In this document: positions 1 to 9,640 of the stretch, in pieces | Position numbering within the stretch: the first letter of the stretch is position 1 | Layout: the number at the start of each line of letters is the position of its first letter | Assembly (NCBI GenBank): GCA_029204225.1 | Contig: CM055092.1 | Location: 42,659,760-42,723,759 of the forward strand | Source of the DNA: Diphasiastrum complanatum | Lineage: Eukaryota; Streptophyta; Lycopodiopsida; Lycopodiales; Lycopodiaceae | Reading direction: 5' to 3' | Length of the DNA stretch: 64,000 bases | Notes under the pieces: model-generated | What the model saw: the letters and a program-made list of their open reading frames with translations, nothing else | What the model was told of the DNA's origin: nothing | The model's database searches: none | Position numbers and translations under genes: made by a program

Positions 1-2066
1 TTCTTTGACGAATTTCTCTGTTTCTTTGAAGATACTTTTGTGTCAGGTTTTGAGGAGCTTTTGCTTCTCGTAGTCACTTTAAATAACTTCTCGACATCGC
101 TTGGCCAAGATTGATCAATTGTCTTTGTCTGTTTGGCTTCGATCACATCAACCTTCTACACAACAACGTCTGCCGAAGGTTTTACTTTTGAATCAGCAGC
201 AGCAGCAGGTGTAGCAACATACTGGTACTTTGGATGTGGCTTTTGCGGTTGTGGACAATCTGGATACTTGTGACCAGGTTCTTTGCAGTTCGAGCATAAG
301 GGTATATCTCCGATCAAATTTCATGGCTGCAGATAGTAAGGCGAAAAATGTCCTGGTTCACCACAGTTATAGCAATTTTTTGAAACGGGTTTTGTCGAAT
401 TGGTAGCTTTGATTACAGGTCCAACAAATTCTGGTGGATTGTATCTTTTCGATGCAAACTTTGGTTTGCCTTGTTGGGCAGGTGTTGTGGTACCTTGAAC
501 ATAATTGGTAGTCGCGTCATCTTGAATCATAAAGAGTACTTCTTGAGAAGGATCTTCAACATACTTTACGTTCACAGATTTGCAATCTTCTTTCGAATGT
601 CCAGATGCACCACACTTCATATACCATATCCTGAGTTCGAAGAAGAAGCCTTCGATCTCTTGTCTGCAACTTCTGAAATTTGAACTTTCAGATCGTTGAA
701 CTTCTTTTTAAGATCAACCATATTACTTTTCCAAAGCTTTTCAACTTTAAATGTCGTAGACTTGTCCTCGGTGGTTTTGTTATCTTCTTTTCGTTTGGAC
801 TTTCATTTCTTTCTTCGATCTGCATCATCAGTTTCTATATCTGACGAATCACTGGAATCAAATTTGAAACTGGAAGAACTTGAACTGGATTTAGAATTAG
901 ATTCGTCTTCACTATCGCTAGAGTCATGCTTAGACTTTCCACCATTTCCAACTGTTCCTTCATAGTGGAACGTGCTACTTGTGAATCTGCTACAACCTCA
1001 TCCTTCTCGGCTTTGAGGGTATCGATGGTTTGCTGCATGTTGGATACCTTCAATTGGAGCTGGTTCTGGAGATGGATTAACAACTGCTGCTGTTGTTGAT
1101 TGTAATTCGTGAGGTTTTGGATCTGCAGCTGTTGTTGTTTGGTTTCCTCCTCTAGCCTTGTTTAATCTTTCTGAAGGCCCGCCATAGCACCATCGTCAAA
1201 TTGCCGCATAGTGTGTTGTCCCCCTAGGGTGTCGAATATATTGTATTGGAGCTCATTCACTAGCCATACCACTTTTTGGGCTGTAAGGGGTAGCTGCTCC
1301 AAAGGACTAATGTCAGGTAGGTTTCGTGTGTAGTTAGGATACGACATGAGGAGCAGGGCTAGACGGAGGTGTAGGAAAGGCAGGGAGGGGTAATTGTGGA
1401 TTGAGGGGTGGGGAGAGACTATGTGGCAGAGATTGTGGGATTGGATTAGTGGTGACAGTGGTTGATGGGAGTGCAGTTAGTAATTGTAAGACAAAATCAT
1501 CTACGTTGACTGTGGAGTCAAGTACAGTCGAGGGCTTTTGTGGAAGTGTGGATGAGAAGCCCGTGTTGAGAGTTAGTGAGGGTGTGGAGGTGATAGTAAA
1601 TGGTGGGGGTGGTGGTGGGATTGTGAGAGCAAGGGATGGAGAAAAGATTGCCTGTGTGGACGAAATCACGCCCATAGGATCAGAGCCAGAAGTTCTTGCC
1701 GTTCCGGAGCTGCCTGCTGCTATTGCTACTGCTTTTCGGCATTGTTGGGTCTGGTGAAGTAAAGTCGTCTGCTACTCTAGGACCTCCTTTGGAACTTGAG
1801 ATGGTTTAAGGCTCCCTCCGGATTTAGCATATTCTACCCCGATGTCACTGGAGAGAATGTCTTGTGGGACATCTGCTTCGGTACTGACGGCCTTCCCTTT
1901 CTGCTTCTTAGTAGGTGAGACTGGTGAGACTGGTTCTGCTGTCGGTTGGGGGGTAGCAACCAATCATCCAAAAAACTCAAAAAACACACCAATCTGCATT
2001 TTGGAGGGAAAAAGAGCCAAAAAAAACTCATCAGATTTTTATATCTCCAGAATCAGTGAGAATTAA
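1..2066 (-). pseudogene. Ty3-like gag relic: P-rich region, coiled coil, zinc knuckles
   Basis: Read on the minus strand, this stretch gives in order a basic S/T/P region (about 1963-1772), a proline-rich segment with a run of seven prolines (1675-1334), a Q-rich and heptad-like coiled coil (about 1130-835), an acidic D/S-rich stretch (about 960-780) and three CCHC zinc knuckles (620-250). That order suits a retrotransposon nucleocapsid precursor. The frame changes several times and stops interrupt it, so it is a pseudogene. Pol would lie beyond the left edge of the window. The P-rich plus coiled-coil order resembles the ORF at 15788-18888, but that ORF shows no zinc knuckles. A TATA-like ATATAAAAAT lies on this strand near 2038-2047, just before the coding-like sequence. 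Confidence 0.6.
250..626 (-). other. Three zinc knuckles, two damaged
   Basis: Minus-strand reading. The first knuckle (about 626-582) has Tyr in place of its first Cys (YMKCGASGHSKEDC). The second (about 372-330) reads CYNCGEPGHFSPYY, with the last Cys replaced by Tyr. The third (about 298-254) is intact: CSNCKEPGHKYPDC, spacing CX2CX4HX4C. Both losses are single Cys-to-Tyr changes (TGT to TAT type). Such knuckles bind genomic RNA during packaging in LTR retroelements. Confidence 0.7.
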
Positions 2067-2842
2067 TCCTTGCATGACTGGCAGCAGCTCCAAGGTATTG
2101 TCCCAGACCTGCATAGAAGTCTGCGAGAGTTAGTTCCAAGCAGATTGTAAAAATCAAAGAAAAATCATAAAAAAAATCAGAAAACCTTTGAAAAAATTCA
2201 AATCTTCATAAGAACTCTTGCAGTGCCCTCTGAAGTTCCATCTCAGTGAGACCAGGACACAGAGAAACTTGCGAGAGTTAGTTTGATGATTAAGTGCCTG
2301 TGCGAGAGTTCTTAGTGAAAAAAAGACGGAAAAGTATAAGTGAACCCTCGCAGACAGTAAATTTTCAGTTCCAATGGTCAAAAACTCTCGTTGAGGATTT
2401 TGAAGTTTCATCTCAGTGAGACCAGGACACAAAAGAGCTTGCGAGAGTGAGTTTGATTTCAGTGAGCATAAAATTGGATTTAAGTGCTAAAAAATCACTA
2501 AAAAGTAAAGATCCAACAAATCCTTCCAGTAAGAACTCTTGCAGACCCTCTCAATCAATTTAGAATGTCAAATTACATCAGTGATGAAGCCTGCGAGAGT
2601 TAGTATGAAGATCTGGTGAAGATCAAGCACAAAAAGTGATTTTGAACCCTCGTAGACAGTGAAATTTTCACTTCTTGCGAGAGTTAACTCTCGCAGAGAA
2701 TTCTACAGTGAGATCTGACCCAGATCCAGCTACTGTGAAGCTTGTCAGAGTTACTTCCTAGACATCTGAAAGATATCAAGTTTTTTACCTACAAAAATAG
2801 CTAAAGAACCCTTGCACAAGATAACCCTCGCATACCAGAGTA
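2067..2842. repeat. Spacer dense in TGCGAGAG / CTCTCGCA motifs
   Basis: At least twelve copies or near copies of TGCGAGAGTT and its complement AACTCTCGCA (variants AACCCTCGCA and AACTCTTGCA) occur in under 800 bases, about 40-100 bases apart, often followed by GACAG. One site, near 2676-2698, holds the motif in both orientations back to back. A longer direct repeat (TCTCAGTGAGACCAGGACAC) occurs near 2240 and 2410. No coding potential is visible. The spacer lies between the minus-strand relic at 1-2066 and the plus-strand element A, so it is upstream of both. It resembles the spacer at 14728-15523 in motif content, but I see no long collinear alignment between them. Confidence 0.6.
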
Positions 2843-3043
2843 GTGGAAAGATCTGCATCAGATCCAGCTACTGTCAAAATCTCAGGTCAATCAGTGCAAG
2901 GAATAAAAAGTTATCAAGGAAAAACCATCGTAAAAGGCCTAAAATTCATTTCGGATGATCAGATCGATCAGATCCTTGAAGATCCAGACTGCATCCTATT
3001 GTATAAGCAAGATCTAATCACTTTGGAACCCACCATCGGATGA
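2843..3043 (+). CDS. Small ORF overlapping the gag start
   Basis: A 66-residue ORF, S/D/Q-rich, with no family I recognise. Its stop overlaps the start codon of the gag ORF in an ATGA at 3040-3043. It may be the first part of gag with a frame change, a leader ORF, or chance. Nothing in the sequence decides between these. Confidence 0.25.
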   Translation: MERSASDPATVKISGQSVQGIKSYQGKTIVKGLKFISDDQIDQILEDPDCILLYKQDLITLEPTIG

Positions 3044-3524
3044 ATCTAAGATCGGGACGATCAATAGCACGAAGGATAGCAAATCAGGCACCACACCTTC
3101 CTAGATTAGCAGCTGTGCAACAAGAGGCAGAACCGGAAGCAACACCAATGGATCCAATGGGCCAACCCGTATCTGTCGCACCCTTGCATGCAGTTCGGAG
3201 AGCACCATGGATGGAGATACCAAAATACGATGGATCATCAGATCCCATCCGATTCCTCCAGAGATTTACGAGCAAGCCTATGAAATCTACAATGAACAGA
3301 CACATGTAGAGAAGCTGATGCTATTCCCTATGTCCTTACTTGTAGTGGCTCAGGATTGGTTTTTCAACCTGTCAGAGGAAGAGAAATCCACCTGGGAAGC
3401 GGTTAAAGCAGCTCTCATTACGCGCTTTAAACCAAAAAAGTTCCTGGAAGACCCGTTTCTCCTGCTAAGCAAAGTCAAGATGGGAAAACGAGAAAGGGTC
3501 CGGGACTATATTGAACGTGTCAAA
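3040..3524 (+). pseudogene. Element A gag, N-terminal part
   Basis: The gag ORF opens with MNLRSGRS and a basic, proline-containing region, then the lineage motif MEIPKYDGSSDPIRF. A frame change near 3270 moves the reading into a second frame that holds the capsid-like Retrotrans_gag segment (MLFPMSLLVVAQDWFFNL, then the TRFKP region and RVRDYIERVK). Reading ends at 3524, where the nested element begins. The element plus its duplicated 5 bases is 5576 long, and the frame on the far side (9101 onward) is the one expected from simple insertion. A shorter homologue lies at 33300-33517. Confidence 0.75.
3520..3524 (+). other. Left target-site duplication (TCAAA)
   Basis: TCAAA directly precedes the TGTGAAAA end of the nested element and is repeated at 9096-9100 directly after its TTTTCACA end. 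Confidence 0.9.
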
Positions 3525-4171
3525 TGTGAAAAATATAGATCCTAAGTGGATCTAAACTCCAAGATCATTGGCTTGAATGCTTGCACTCCAAACTACATAA
3601 GCTAGGAATTGGCAACACATTCTATGCTACCTAGAATGCAAAGAACTTGATCAAAAAGCATTTATCACAAATGGAAACTTCCATAAACATCAAGTGCGGC
3701 CCAAAATAGCATTATACAGTCCATAATACATCAGCCTACCACTTTTGGAAAGCACCTAAGATCATACACACAAAGCTTGAACTCAATCACTACACAATGC
3801 CAACAATGGAAGGAGAACCCAATAGAAAAATCTCTCATTAAGCAAATGAATACAATGGATCTGCTCCAACCTGTTTCTCCACGGCCTACCTGCTATATAT
3901 AGCTGAGAGAGATGACTCTCTCTCCTCTCTCTAGACCCTCCTTACCTAAAATATGCCCTATATAGGTAAAATTGGCATATATGTCCAAAATACATGAAAA
4001 TGGACTCATTTCGAAGGTCTTGAAGTTTGACACTTCTTCATACTGAAAAAATACACTTACTAAAAATATCTAGACCTGTTTCACACGTGTGAAAAGTCAG
4101 ATCCTAAACTATGTGCCATTTTTAGCAATTTTGGCCTAAAACTAGACAAGGAAATGTTGACAATTTTCACA
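3525..4171 (-). repeat. 3' LTR of the nested element
   Basis: 647 bases, nearly identical to 8449-9095. It begins TGTGAAAAAT and ends TTTTCACA on the plus strand, giving short terminal inverted repeats. A short CT-rich run and a TATATATAG-like stretch lie near 3893-3935. Confidence 0.92.
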
Positions 4172-4184
4172 CTCCCTCTTCAAC
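4172..4184 (-). other. Polypurine tract of the nested element
   Basis: On the minus strand this reads GTTGAAGAGGGAG directly before the TGTGAAAA of the 3' LTR, the expected plus-strand primer position. The ORF stop lies immediately upstream of it. Confidence 0.8.
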
Positions 4185-7100
4185 TTAACTTGCTAGTTTT
4201 ACAACACTACTTTGTTCCAACTTAAGAATGATCTCCATCATCAGAATAGATCTCTTCTCAAGGATCCTAATATGTACAAAATAGGACACAACATAATTGA
4301 TATAGATAATAGTGTCCATATAGGATGCTTCACTATTTCTTACATCAATTTTACATAGAATCATAAAAATGGTACATATAAAAGAACATAGAATCTCAAT
4401 TAATGAATTCCTCCATGTATCCATCTCTGGTTTCTCTGTAAAATAGCAGCAAACAAGTTGTAAATGAAAGTGATCAACAAGTGTTTGCATGCCTCCTCCA
4501 CATTTCACTATACATATAGTGAATGCAACATGTATCTCCATGAATGAACTTCCATCACCACCTTGCCTTTGTAGATCTTCAATCCATGAAAGCCTTTGAG
4601 TGAATGAATGCCAAAAAGATGTGTTCCCTACTCCATTTGAATGACCAAAACCTGAACTTGAAATACTTGAAGTACCTCCACAAGATTTGCACACAACGCT
4701 TGATCCTACAATGTCAACAAGTTGCCAATTTGCCAACACTAGAATACTAGATCTTGAACTTTGTTCAAAAGAAAACATATTGACCACTTCAATACCTTTC
4801 AAGATCTGAATGAATTCATGTACTTGATCATACAAACCAGCAATGATAACTATTCCATCTCCAAGATCCAAAGGATGCAAAACTATGAAACTAGTTTTAT
4901 TGAAATTTGACAATTTCAACACATTGACATAACAATGTTCATACATGAGATTAGGCAAGTGAGGTAGAGTAAGAAGACACTTCCTTGCAGCTCCAAAGAC
5001 CTTACTTGAACCTTCAAGAACCTGTAAAAACAGATCCAAAATGCCTTGACCATTTGTCTCTTCTTTGATGCTTTTCACTAGCTTCGAATTGCCACTTGTC
5101 TCTTGGTGTTGATGAAGCAATCCAAGATCAACCTCTTGATCTTCCAATAAGACATCAAAGATCTTGCATATGTGAACATCTTCAGATCTAAAACTCTGAA
5201 GATACTCCCTCTCAAACACATGATTAAGATCCCACAAGATCTCATCAATGCTCAAATTTGACCCTTCACTATAGTTAGTGAAAACAATGCCACCATCATA
5301 AACCAAAAGATAGATTCCAACATTTCCATTTAACATGAAGTAGAGTAGGTGAAGATGAGTATCAAACCTAATCAAAACAGCCCTCTTGAGTTCATAACAA
5401 ACCTCAATAAGCTCACCAATGATATCTCCCTTGCCTTGAAGAAGTTGCCACTTGAGTTGCTCCATGTAGTCTTCTTCAACCAACCTTTTGCCATCTTGAC
5501 CATGAATGAACAATCCACCACAATCATAGAATGCTTTGAGTTGATGAAGAGATGTTAGATCCATGCTTTGGATCTTCCCAAGAACCACTCTTCCATTGCC
5601 CTTTCCTTCACAAGACTCCCTCTTAATGCTAGCACCACAAAAGTTAGAAACCTCCCTCTTGATAGTTGCACCATAAGAAGTAGAAGACTCTTGAATATTA
5701 GAAGCCAAGAAAAGAATCCTTAGTACCTTCAACATAAGAGTGATTGAAGTACTCTCTCTTTTCAAACATGAACTTCTACTCAATGGTTTAGGTAATGAGT
5801 CATATGATAATGATTCTTCCTCACTATCGTTCATAAAAACATCATTCAAAGTACATCCTACTTTGAACACTTCACATACTTCTCTTCCTTTTGACTTGTG
5901 ATCTCCCTCACCAAGTCTCATGATAGAAACCTTTGATCTACTCTTTTTATGAAGAAATGTGACACCACTTGTTGCACAAATGACTTTATCACAAAAAGAT
6001 GTAAAAGAACCATTTCCTTCAAGCATGCTCAAAGCACCATCATCTTTTCCCACATGATTACATACATCAATATGAAAAGAATTAGAAGAACAACCATCTT
6101 CTTGCAAAGAATGACACTTAGCATCTCCATCTTTTTCCATATGAACAAACAAGTCATTAGCAAAAATCACTTCCAAAGAAGAATCTTCATCAACTCCATT
6201 GATGAAGTTAGCTCCTTCCTTACCTTTTCCATTTTTGCACTTGCCATCTAGCACCATTGAAGAACCAACAAGCCTTGGAAGTCCATGAGTAGAAGAGTAC
6301 AAACATGATGCTAATTTAGCTCCACATGACTCCATATGACTAGTAGGTAACACTAGTGCATCTTCAAGATCCAATGGATCCAAAAAATTGACCATAGATT
6401 CACCAAAGCTTGCCAAGTTAGCACAACAATTATCATCTCCAAGAAGTACATTAGATCTCAACCTAGATCTAGCATTTTGTTTCTTATGGCATTCATTTGC
6501 AAAATGTCCTTTTATCCCACAATAAAAGCACTTGAACTTTGACTTATTGTTCTTAGTAGAAGAGGAAGAGGAAGAGTGATCATCATGATCAAAGTTACCA
6601 CCTTTGGACCATTTCCCTTTGCCTTTACCTTTGCCCTTGAATTTGCCTTTTGTGAAGAAAGCCTCTTCACCTCCACCTTGCAAGGATGCACCATCAAGCT
6701 TTGATTGCAACCTATGTTCTTCAGCCAATAAGATTTCTTGCAAGTCAACCACACTTGGCAAGACTCTTTGAATGGCAAAACTTTGCACAAGGTTAGCATG
6801 TTCATTTAGCAAACCATTCAACATAACTTGGACTATTTCACCATCTTTTATGTTCTCATCAATGCATGCTAAATCATCACTTAGGGACTTAACTCTCAAG
6901 ATAAATGCATGAGCACTTTCACCCTCTCTTTGCCTACTAGAAAATATTTGTCTCCTTAGGGTCAATACCCTAGATGTGGACTTTGATTCAAAGAGCTTCT
7001 TTAAGGCATTCCATGCCTCACTTGCACTTTGACACTTTCCAACTTCCTTGAGAAGTTCATTTGTAACATTCATTTTAATGATATGAAGAGCCCTTTTGGC

Positions 7101-7277
7101 CTTCTTATCAAACCTTTGTTGCTCTTGAAGTGTGAGAGGTCTCTCTTCAATTTCTGCAACTATGTCCATGAGTTCATTCAACTCAAGTAAGGACTCCATC
7201 CTCACTTTCCAAGTAGAGTAGTTTGATGAACTCAACCTTTCACTAGACTCTAGCATGATCCCACCATTGGAAGCCAT
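4185..7277 (-). CDS. Copia-type gag fused to a long unknown C-terminal region (1030 aa)
   Basis: An uninterrupted 1030-codon ORF. Residues 1-190 are a Copia gag: MASNGGIMLE start, the YSTWKVRMESLL motif, then a UBN2-like domain. Residues 207-225 are a lysine/glycine run, and residues 250-263 a canonical CCHC knuckle (CFYCGIKGHFANEC). The remaining 760 or so residues have no protease DSGAS, integrase DDE or RT YVDD signature, and I recognise no domain in them. They are acidic and serine-rich at first, then mixed with hydrophobic stretches. The frame stays open right up to the polypurine tract. Gag should form particles and bind RNA; the role of the extension is unknown. The gag half is clearly related to that of element H at 29187-30714. 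Confidence 0.85.
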   Translation of the reverse strand: MASNGGIMLESSERLSSSNYSTWKVRMESLLELNELMDIVAEIEERPLTLQEQQRFDKKAKRALHIIKMNVTNELLKEVGKCQSASEAWNALKKLFESKSTSRVLTLRRQIFSSRQREGESAHAFILRVKSLSDDLACIDENIKDGEIVQVMLNGLLNEHANLVQSFAIQRVLPSVVDLQEILLAEEHRLQSKLDGASLQGGGEEAFFTKGKFKGKGKGKGKWSKGGNFDHDDHSSSSSSTKNNKSKFKCFYCGIKGHFANECHKKQNARSRLRSNVLLGDDNCCANLASFGESMVNFLDPLDLEDALVLPTSHMESCGAKLASCLYSSTHGLPRLVGSSMVLDGKCKNGKGKEGANFINGVDEDSSLEVIFANDLFVHMEKDGDAKCHSLQEDGCSSNSFHIDVCNHVGKDDGALSMLEGNGSFTSFCDKVICATSGVTFLHKKSRSKVSIMRLGEGDHKSKGREVCEVFKVGCTLNDVFMNDSEEESLSYDSLPKPLSRSSCLKRESTSITLMLKVLRILFLASNIQESSTSYGATIKREVSNFCGASIKRESCEGKGNGRVVLGKIQSMDLTSLHQLKAFYDCGGLFIHGQDGKRLVEEDYMEQLKWQLLQGKGDIIGELIEVCYELKRAVLIRFDTHLHLLYFMLNGNVGIYLLVYDGGIVFTNYSEGSNLSIDEILWDLNHVFEREYLQSFRSEDVHICKIFDVLLEDQEVDLGLLHQHQETSGNSKLVKSIKEETNGQGILDLFLQVLEGSSKVFGAARKCLLTLPHLPNLMYEHCYVNVLKLSNFNKTSFIVLHPLDLGDGIVIIAGLYDQVHEFIQILKGIEVVNMFSFEQSSRSSILVLANWQLVDIVGSSVVCKSCGGTSSISSSGFGHSNGVGNTSFWHSFTQRLSWIEDLQRQGGDGSSFMEIHVAFTICIVKCGGGMQTLVDHFHLQLVCCYFTEKPEMDTWRNSLIEILCSFICTIFMILCKIDVRNSEASYMDTIIYINYVVSYFVHIRILEKRSILMMEIILKLEQSSVVKLAS

Positions 7278-8436
7278 GATTCTAATGTTTCTTCAACTTT
7301 TAGGTTTTGTCCTAAAGCACTTAGCACTCACTTTTCTCTCAACAAATGATAGATAAAGAGATCTATGAAGATTTAGGACCCTAAAACACTTCTATCTTGA
7401 ACCTAGATGGTTTCCAAGCATAGAAAGGAAGATTGAAACACATGCAACACTTTGCACACACTAAGAATGGATTACAAAATCAAACCAACCTGAACACACT
7501 CTTGCTTAAGCTCTCAAACTTTCCAGCAAGTGACCAAATCAAGTTATGGTGTGAAGAGTTACTTGCATTCTTAGAAAATACCCAAAACTAGGATGCCAAG
7601 ATTACCTAGTAATGAACAAACTTGATCAACATATGATCAACACACTAAGATATTGATTCAACCTGTAAAACCACATGTAAACCACACTTCTAAAAGTTTA
7701 TAAACTCCAGCAAGTGATAAATACAAGATCTAGAGGTGAATGAATGAGCACACTTAGTGAATCACAAGACTAGCTTCACTATCTTGTCAAATCTTGGTGT
7801 TTAGATGTAGATCTAAGATCACTTCACATGAGAATGTTCCTCAACCTGTTAAGAACCTGAAAACACACTTGCATAATGGTTAACACCTTCCAGCAAATGC
7901 TCCAATCAAATTACATAAGGAGAGTTACTTACATGCTCAACAAAGTACACCAAAAATTATGCCAAAATTGATGACAATCTTTACAATATGCTCTTCACAA
8001 TGGAGCTTGCAATATGTTCACCCAAAAAGGGGATCTTTCATCCAAATGGGAGCTTTGCTCAGCCTTTAGGATAATTACAACTCACTCAAAAGATCATTTG
8101 TCATCCACTTAAGGAGAAGTTTCATCCACTTAAGGAGAGTGTTCATCCAAGAATGGAGATTGTCAACAATAGGATTGAAAAGAACATTGTTAGTATTGAA
8201 TATGCACAAGCCTCACAATCACAAATGATTAGGTGTTATGATCTGATCCAAAATAGTTTCTTTTCAGCCTCTGATCTTCAATAGACCTGAAATATGCTTT
8301 TGATCCACAAGTTCAACTCACAAAACAAAGGTTAGTAAGATTTGATCAACAAAGCAATGCAAAATCATGCTAGAACTTGATCAAACATCCAAATATCACC
8401 AAAAATGGAATACTTACTGTAAATAGAAGCCAACCA
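7278..8436 (-). other. Long leader of the nested element with diverged repeats
   Basis: About 1.16 kb between the primer site and the gag start, with no long ORF. A block of roughly 75 bases containing TCCAGCAA and AGAGTTACTT appears near 7501-7573 and again, diverged, near 7870-7942, with a weaker third copy near 7690. A short tandem of CATCCACTTAAGGAGA lies near 8104-8145. Such leaders usually carry the packaging and dimerisation signals; that role is inference. Confidence 0.6.
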
Positions 8437-8448
8437 GCTCTGATACCA
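8437..8448 (-). other. tRNA-Met primer binding site of the nested element
   Basis: On the minus strand TGGTATCAGAGC directly follows the 5' LTR. This is the usual Copia-type site complementary to the 3' end of initiator tRNA-Met. Confidence 0.9.
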
Positions 8449-9095
8449 TGTGAAAAATACAGATCCTAAGTGGATCTAAACTCCAAGATCATTGGCTTGA
8501 ATGCTTGCACTCCAAACTACATAAGCTAGGAATTGGCAACACATTCTATGCTACCTAGAATGCAAAGAACTTGATCAAAAAGCATTTATCACAAATGGAA
8601 ACTTCCATAAACATCAAGTGCGGCCCAAAATAGCATTATACAGTCCATAATACATCAGCCTACCACTTTTGGAAAGCACCTAAGATCATACACACAAAGC
8701 TTGAACTCAATCACTACACAATGCCAACAATGGAAGGAGAACCCAATAGAAAAATCTCTCATTAAGCAAATGAATACAATGGATCTGCTCCAACCTGTTT
8801 CTCCACGGCCTACCTGCTATATATAGCTGAGAGAGATGACTCTCTCTCCTCTCTCTAGACCCTCCTTACCTAAAATATGCCCTATATAGGTAAAATTGGC
8901 ATATATGTCCAAAATACATGAAAATGGACTCATTTCGAAGGTCTTGAAGTTTGACACTTCTTCATACTGAAAAAATACACTTACTAAAAATATCTAGACC
9001 TGTTTCACACGTGTGAAAAGTCAGATCCTAAACTATGTGCCATTTTTAGCAATTTTGGCCTAAAACTAGACAAGGAAATGTTGACAATTTTCACA
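8449..9095 (-). repeat. 5' LTR of the nested element
   Basis: 647 bases, the partner of 3525-4171. It is followed on the plus strand by the duplicated TCAAA and then by the resumed gag of element A. Confidence 0.92.
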
Positions 9096-9100
9096 TCAAA
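9096..9100 (+). other. Right target-site duplication (TCAAA)
   Basis: Copy of the bases at 3520-3524. Confidence 0.9.
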
Positions 9101-9640
9101 CATCTATGATCTGAGTGCAGTACAGTCCTGACTCCCGATCATGCAGTGATCATGTGGTTCCTAGCCGGATTACCATGAAGCATTAGGAGAGAACTGAAAC
9201 GATGGGAGCAGTACGCTACTCTGCAAGAAGCTATGGAAGATGCCATCAGGGAAGAGGATGAGGGATCTGACAACGAATATCCTTCCACCCACACTCCTAC
9301 TCCCTCGATCGCGAATGCATCCGCTCTATCCATAGAACTGCTGTTGGAGCAAATGACAAAATTACACAAACAACAGATGGAGCAACTTATGGCGCAGTTT
9401 GACCAGAAACTGAAGGCCTTACAAGGAACTGTAGCAGTAACTCCACATCAACCGAAACCAACCCAGCTGCAGTATCCTTGATGAGAAAATGTATGGTGAT
9501 CAGTATGCATGCAAAACCATACAACGAACGAGTGTCCAGTCCTAAAGAAAAATCTGAGACTGACACATAGATTTTGCCATATGTGCAATGCAACTTTGCA
9601 CGATACGACATTTTGCCCATTTAACCCCATGGTTGTTCAA
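9101..9640 (+). pseudogene. Element A gag, C-terminal part
   Basis: Gag resumes after the nested insertion. EDAIREEDEGSDNEYP matches the EDEGS segment in element D (near 24890, minus). A glutamine-rich coiled coil follows (about 9340-9440) and a stop at 9479-9481. In the same frame past that stop there is a zinc knuckle, CHMCNATLHDTTFC, at about 9575-9616. In-frame stops show this copy is dead. Confidence 0.7.

Larger units (their letters stand above)
3525..9095 (-). mobile_element. Young non-autonomous Copia-type element, gag-only (TR-GAG-like)
   Basis: A complete 5571-base element in element A's gag. Two 647-base LTRs begin TGTGAAAA and end TTTTCACA. A TCAAA duplication flanks it, with a tRNA-Met primer site next to the right LTR and a polypurine tract next to the left LTR, so it runs on the minus strand. 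I saw one difference between the LTRs near their left ends (TATAGAT versus TACAGAT), which argues for recent insertion. The single long ORF starts with Copia gag, but protease, integrase, RT and RNase H motifs are all absent. This fits a gag-only element that needs pol supplied in trans. Confidence 0.9.

Noticed and set aside
1401-1757. 118-codon plus-strand ORF
   Set aside because: Glycine/valine-rich complement of the proline-rich gag segment on the minus strand.
2067-2842. CRISPR-like array
   Set aside because: The repeat is only 8-12 bases, in both orientations, with irregular spacing, and the sequence is plant nuclear DNA.
5349-5558. Plus-strand ORFs within the 1030-codon gag ORF (also 5949-6251)
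   Set aside because: Antisense shadows of a well-supported minus-strand coding region.
8437-8448. tRNA gene fragments (TGGTATCAGAGC and GGCAACGG type words)
   Set aside because: Each sits next to an LTR end as a primer binding site; no cloverleaf or polymerase III boxes surround them.
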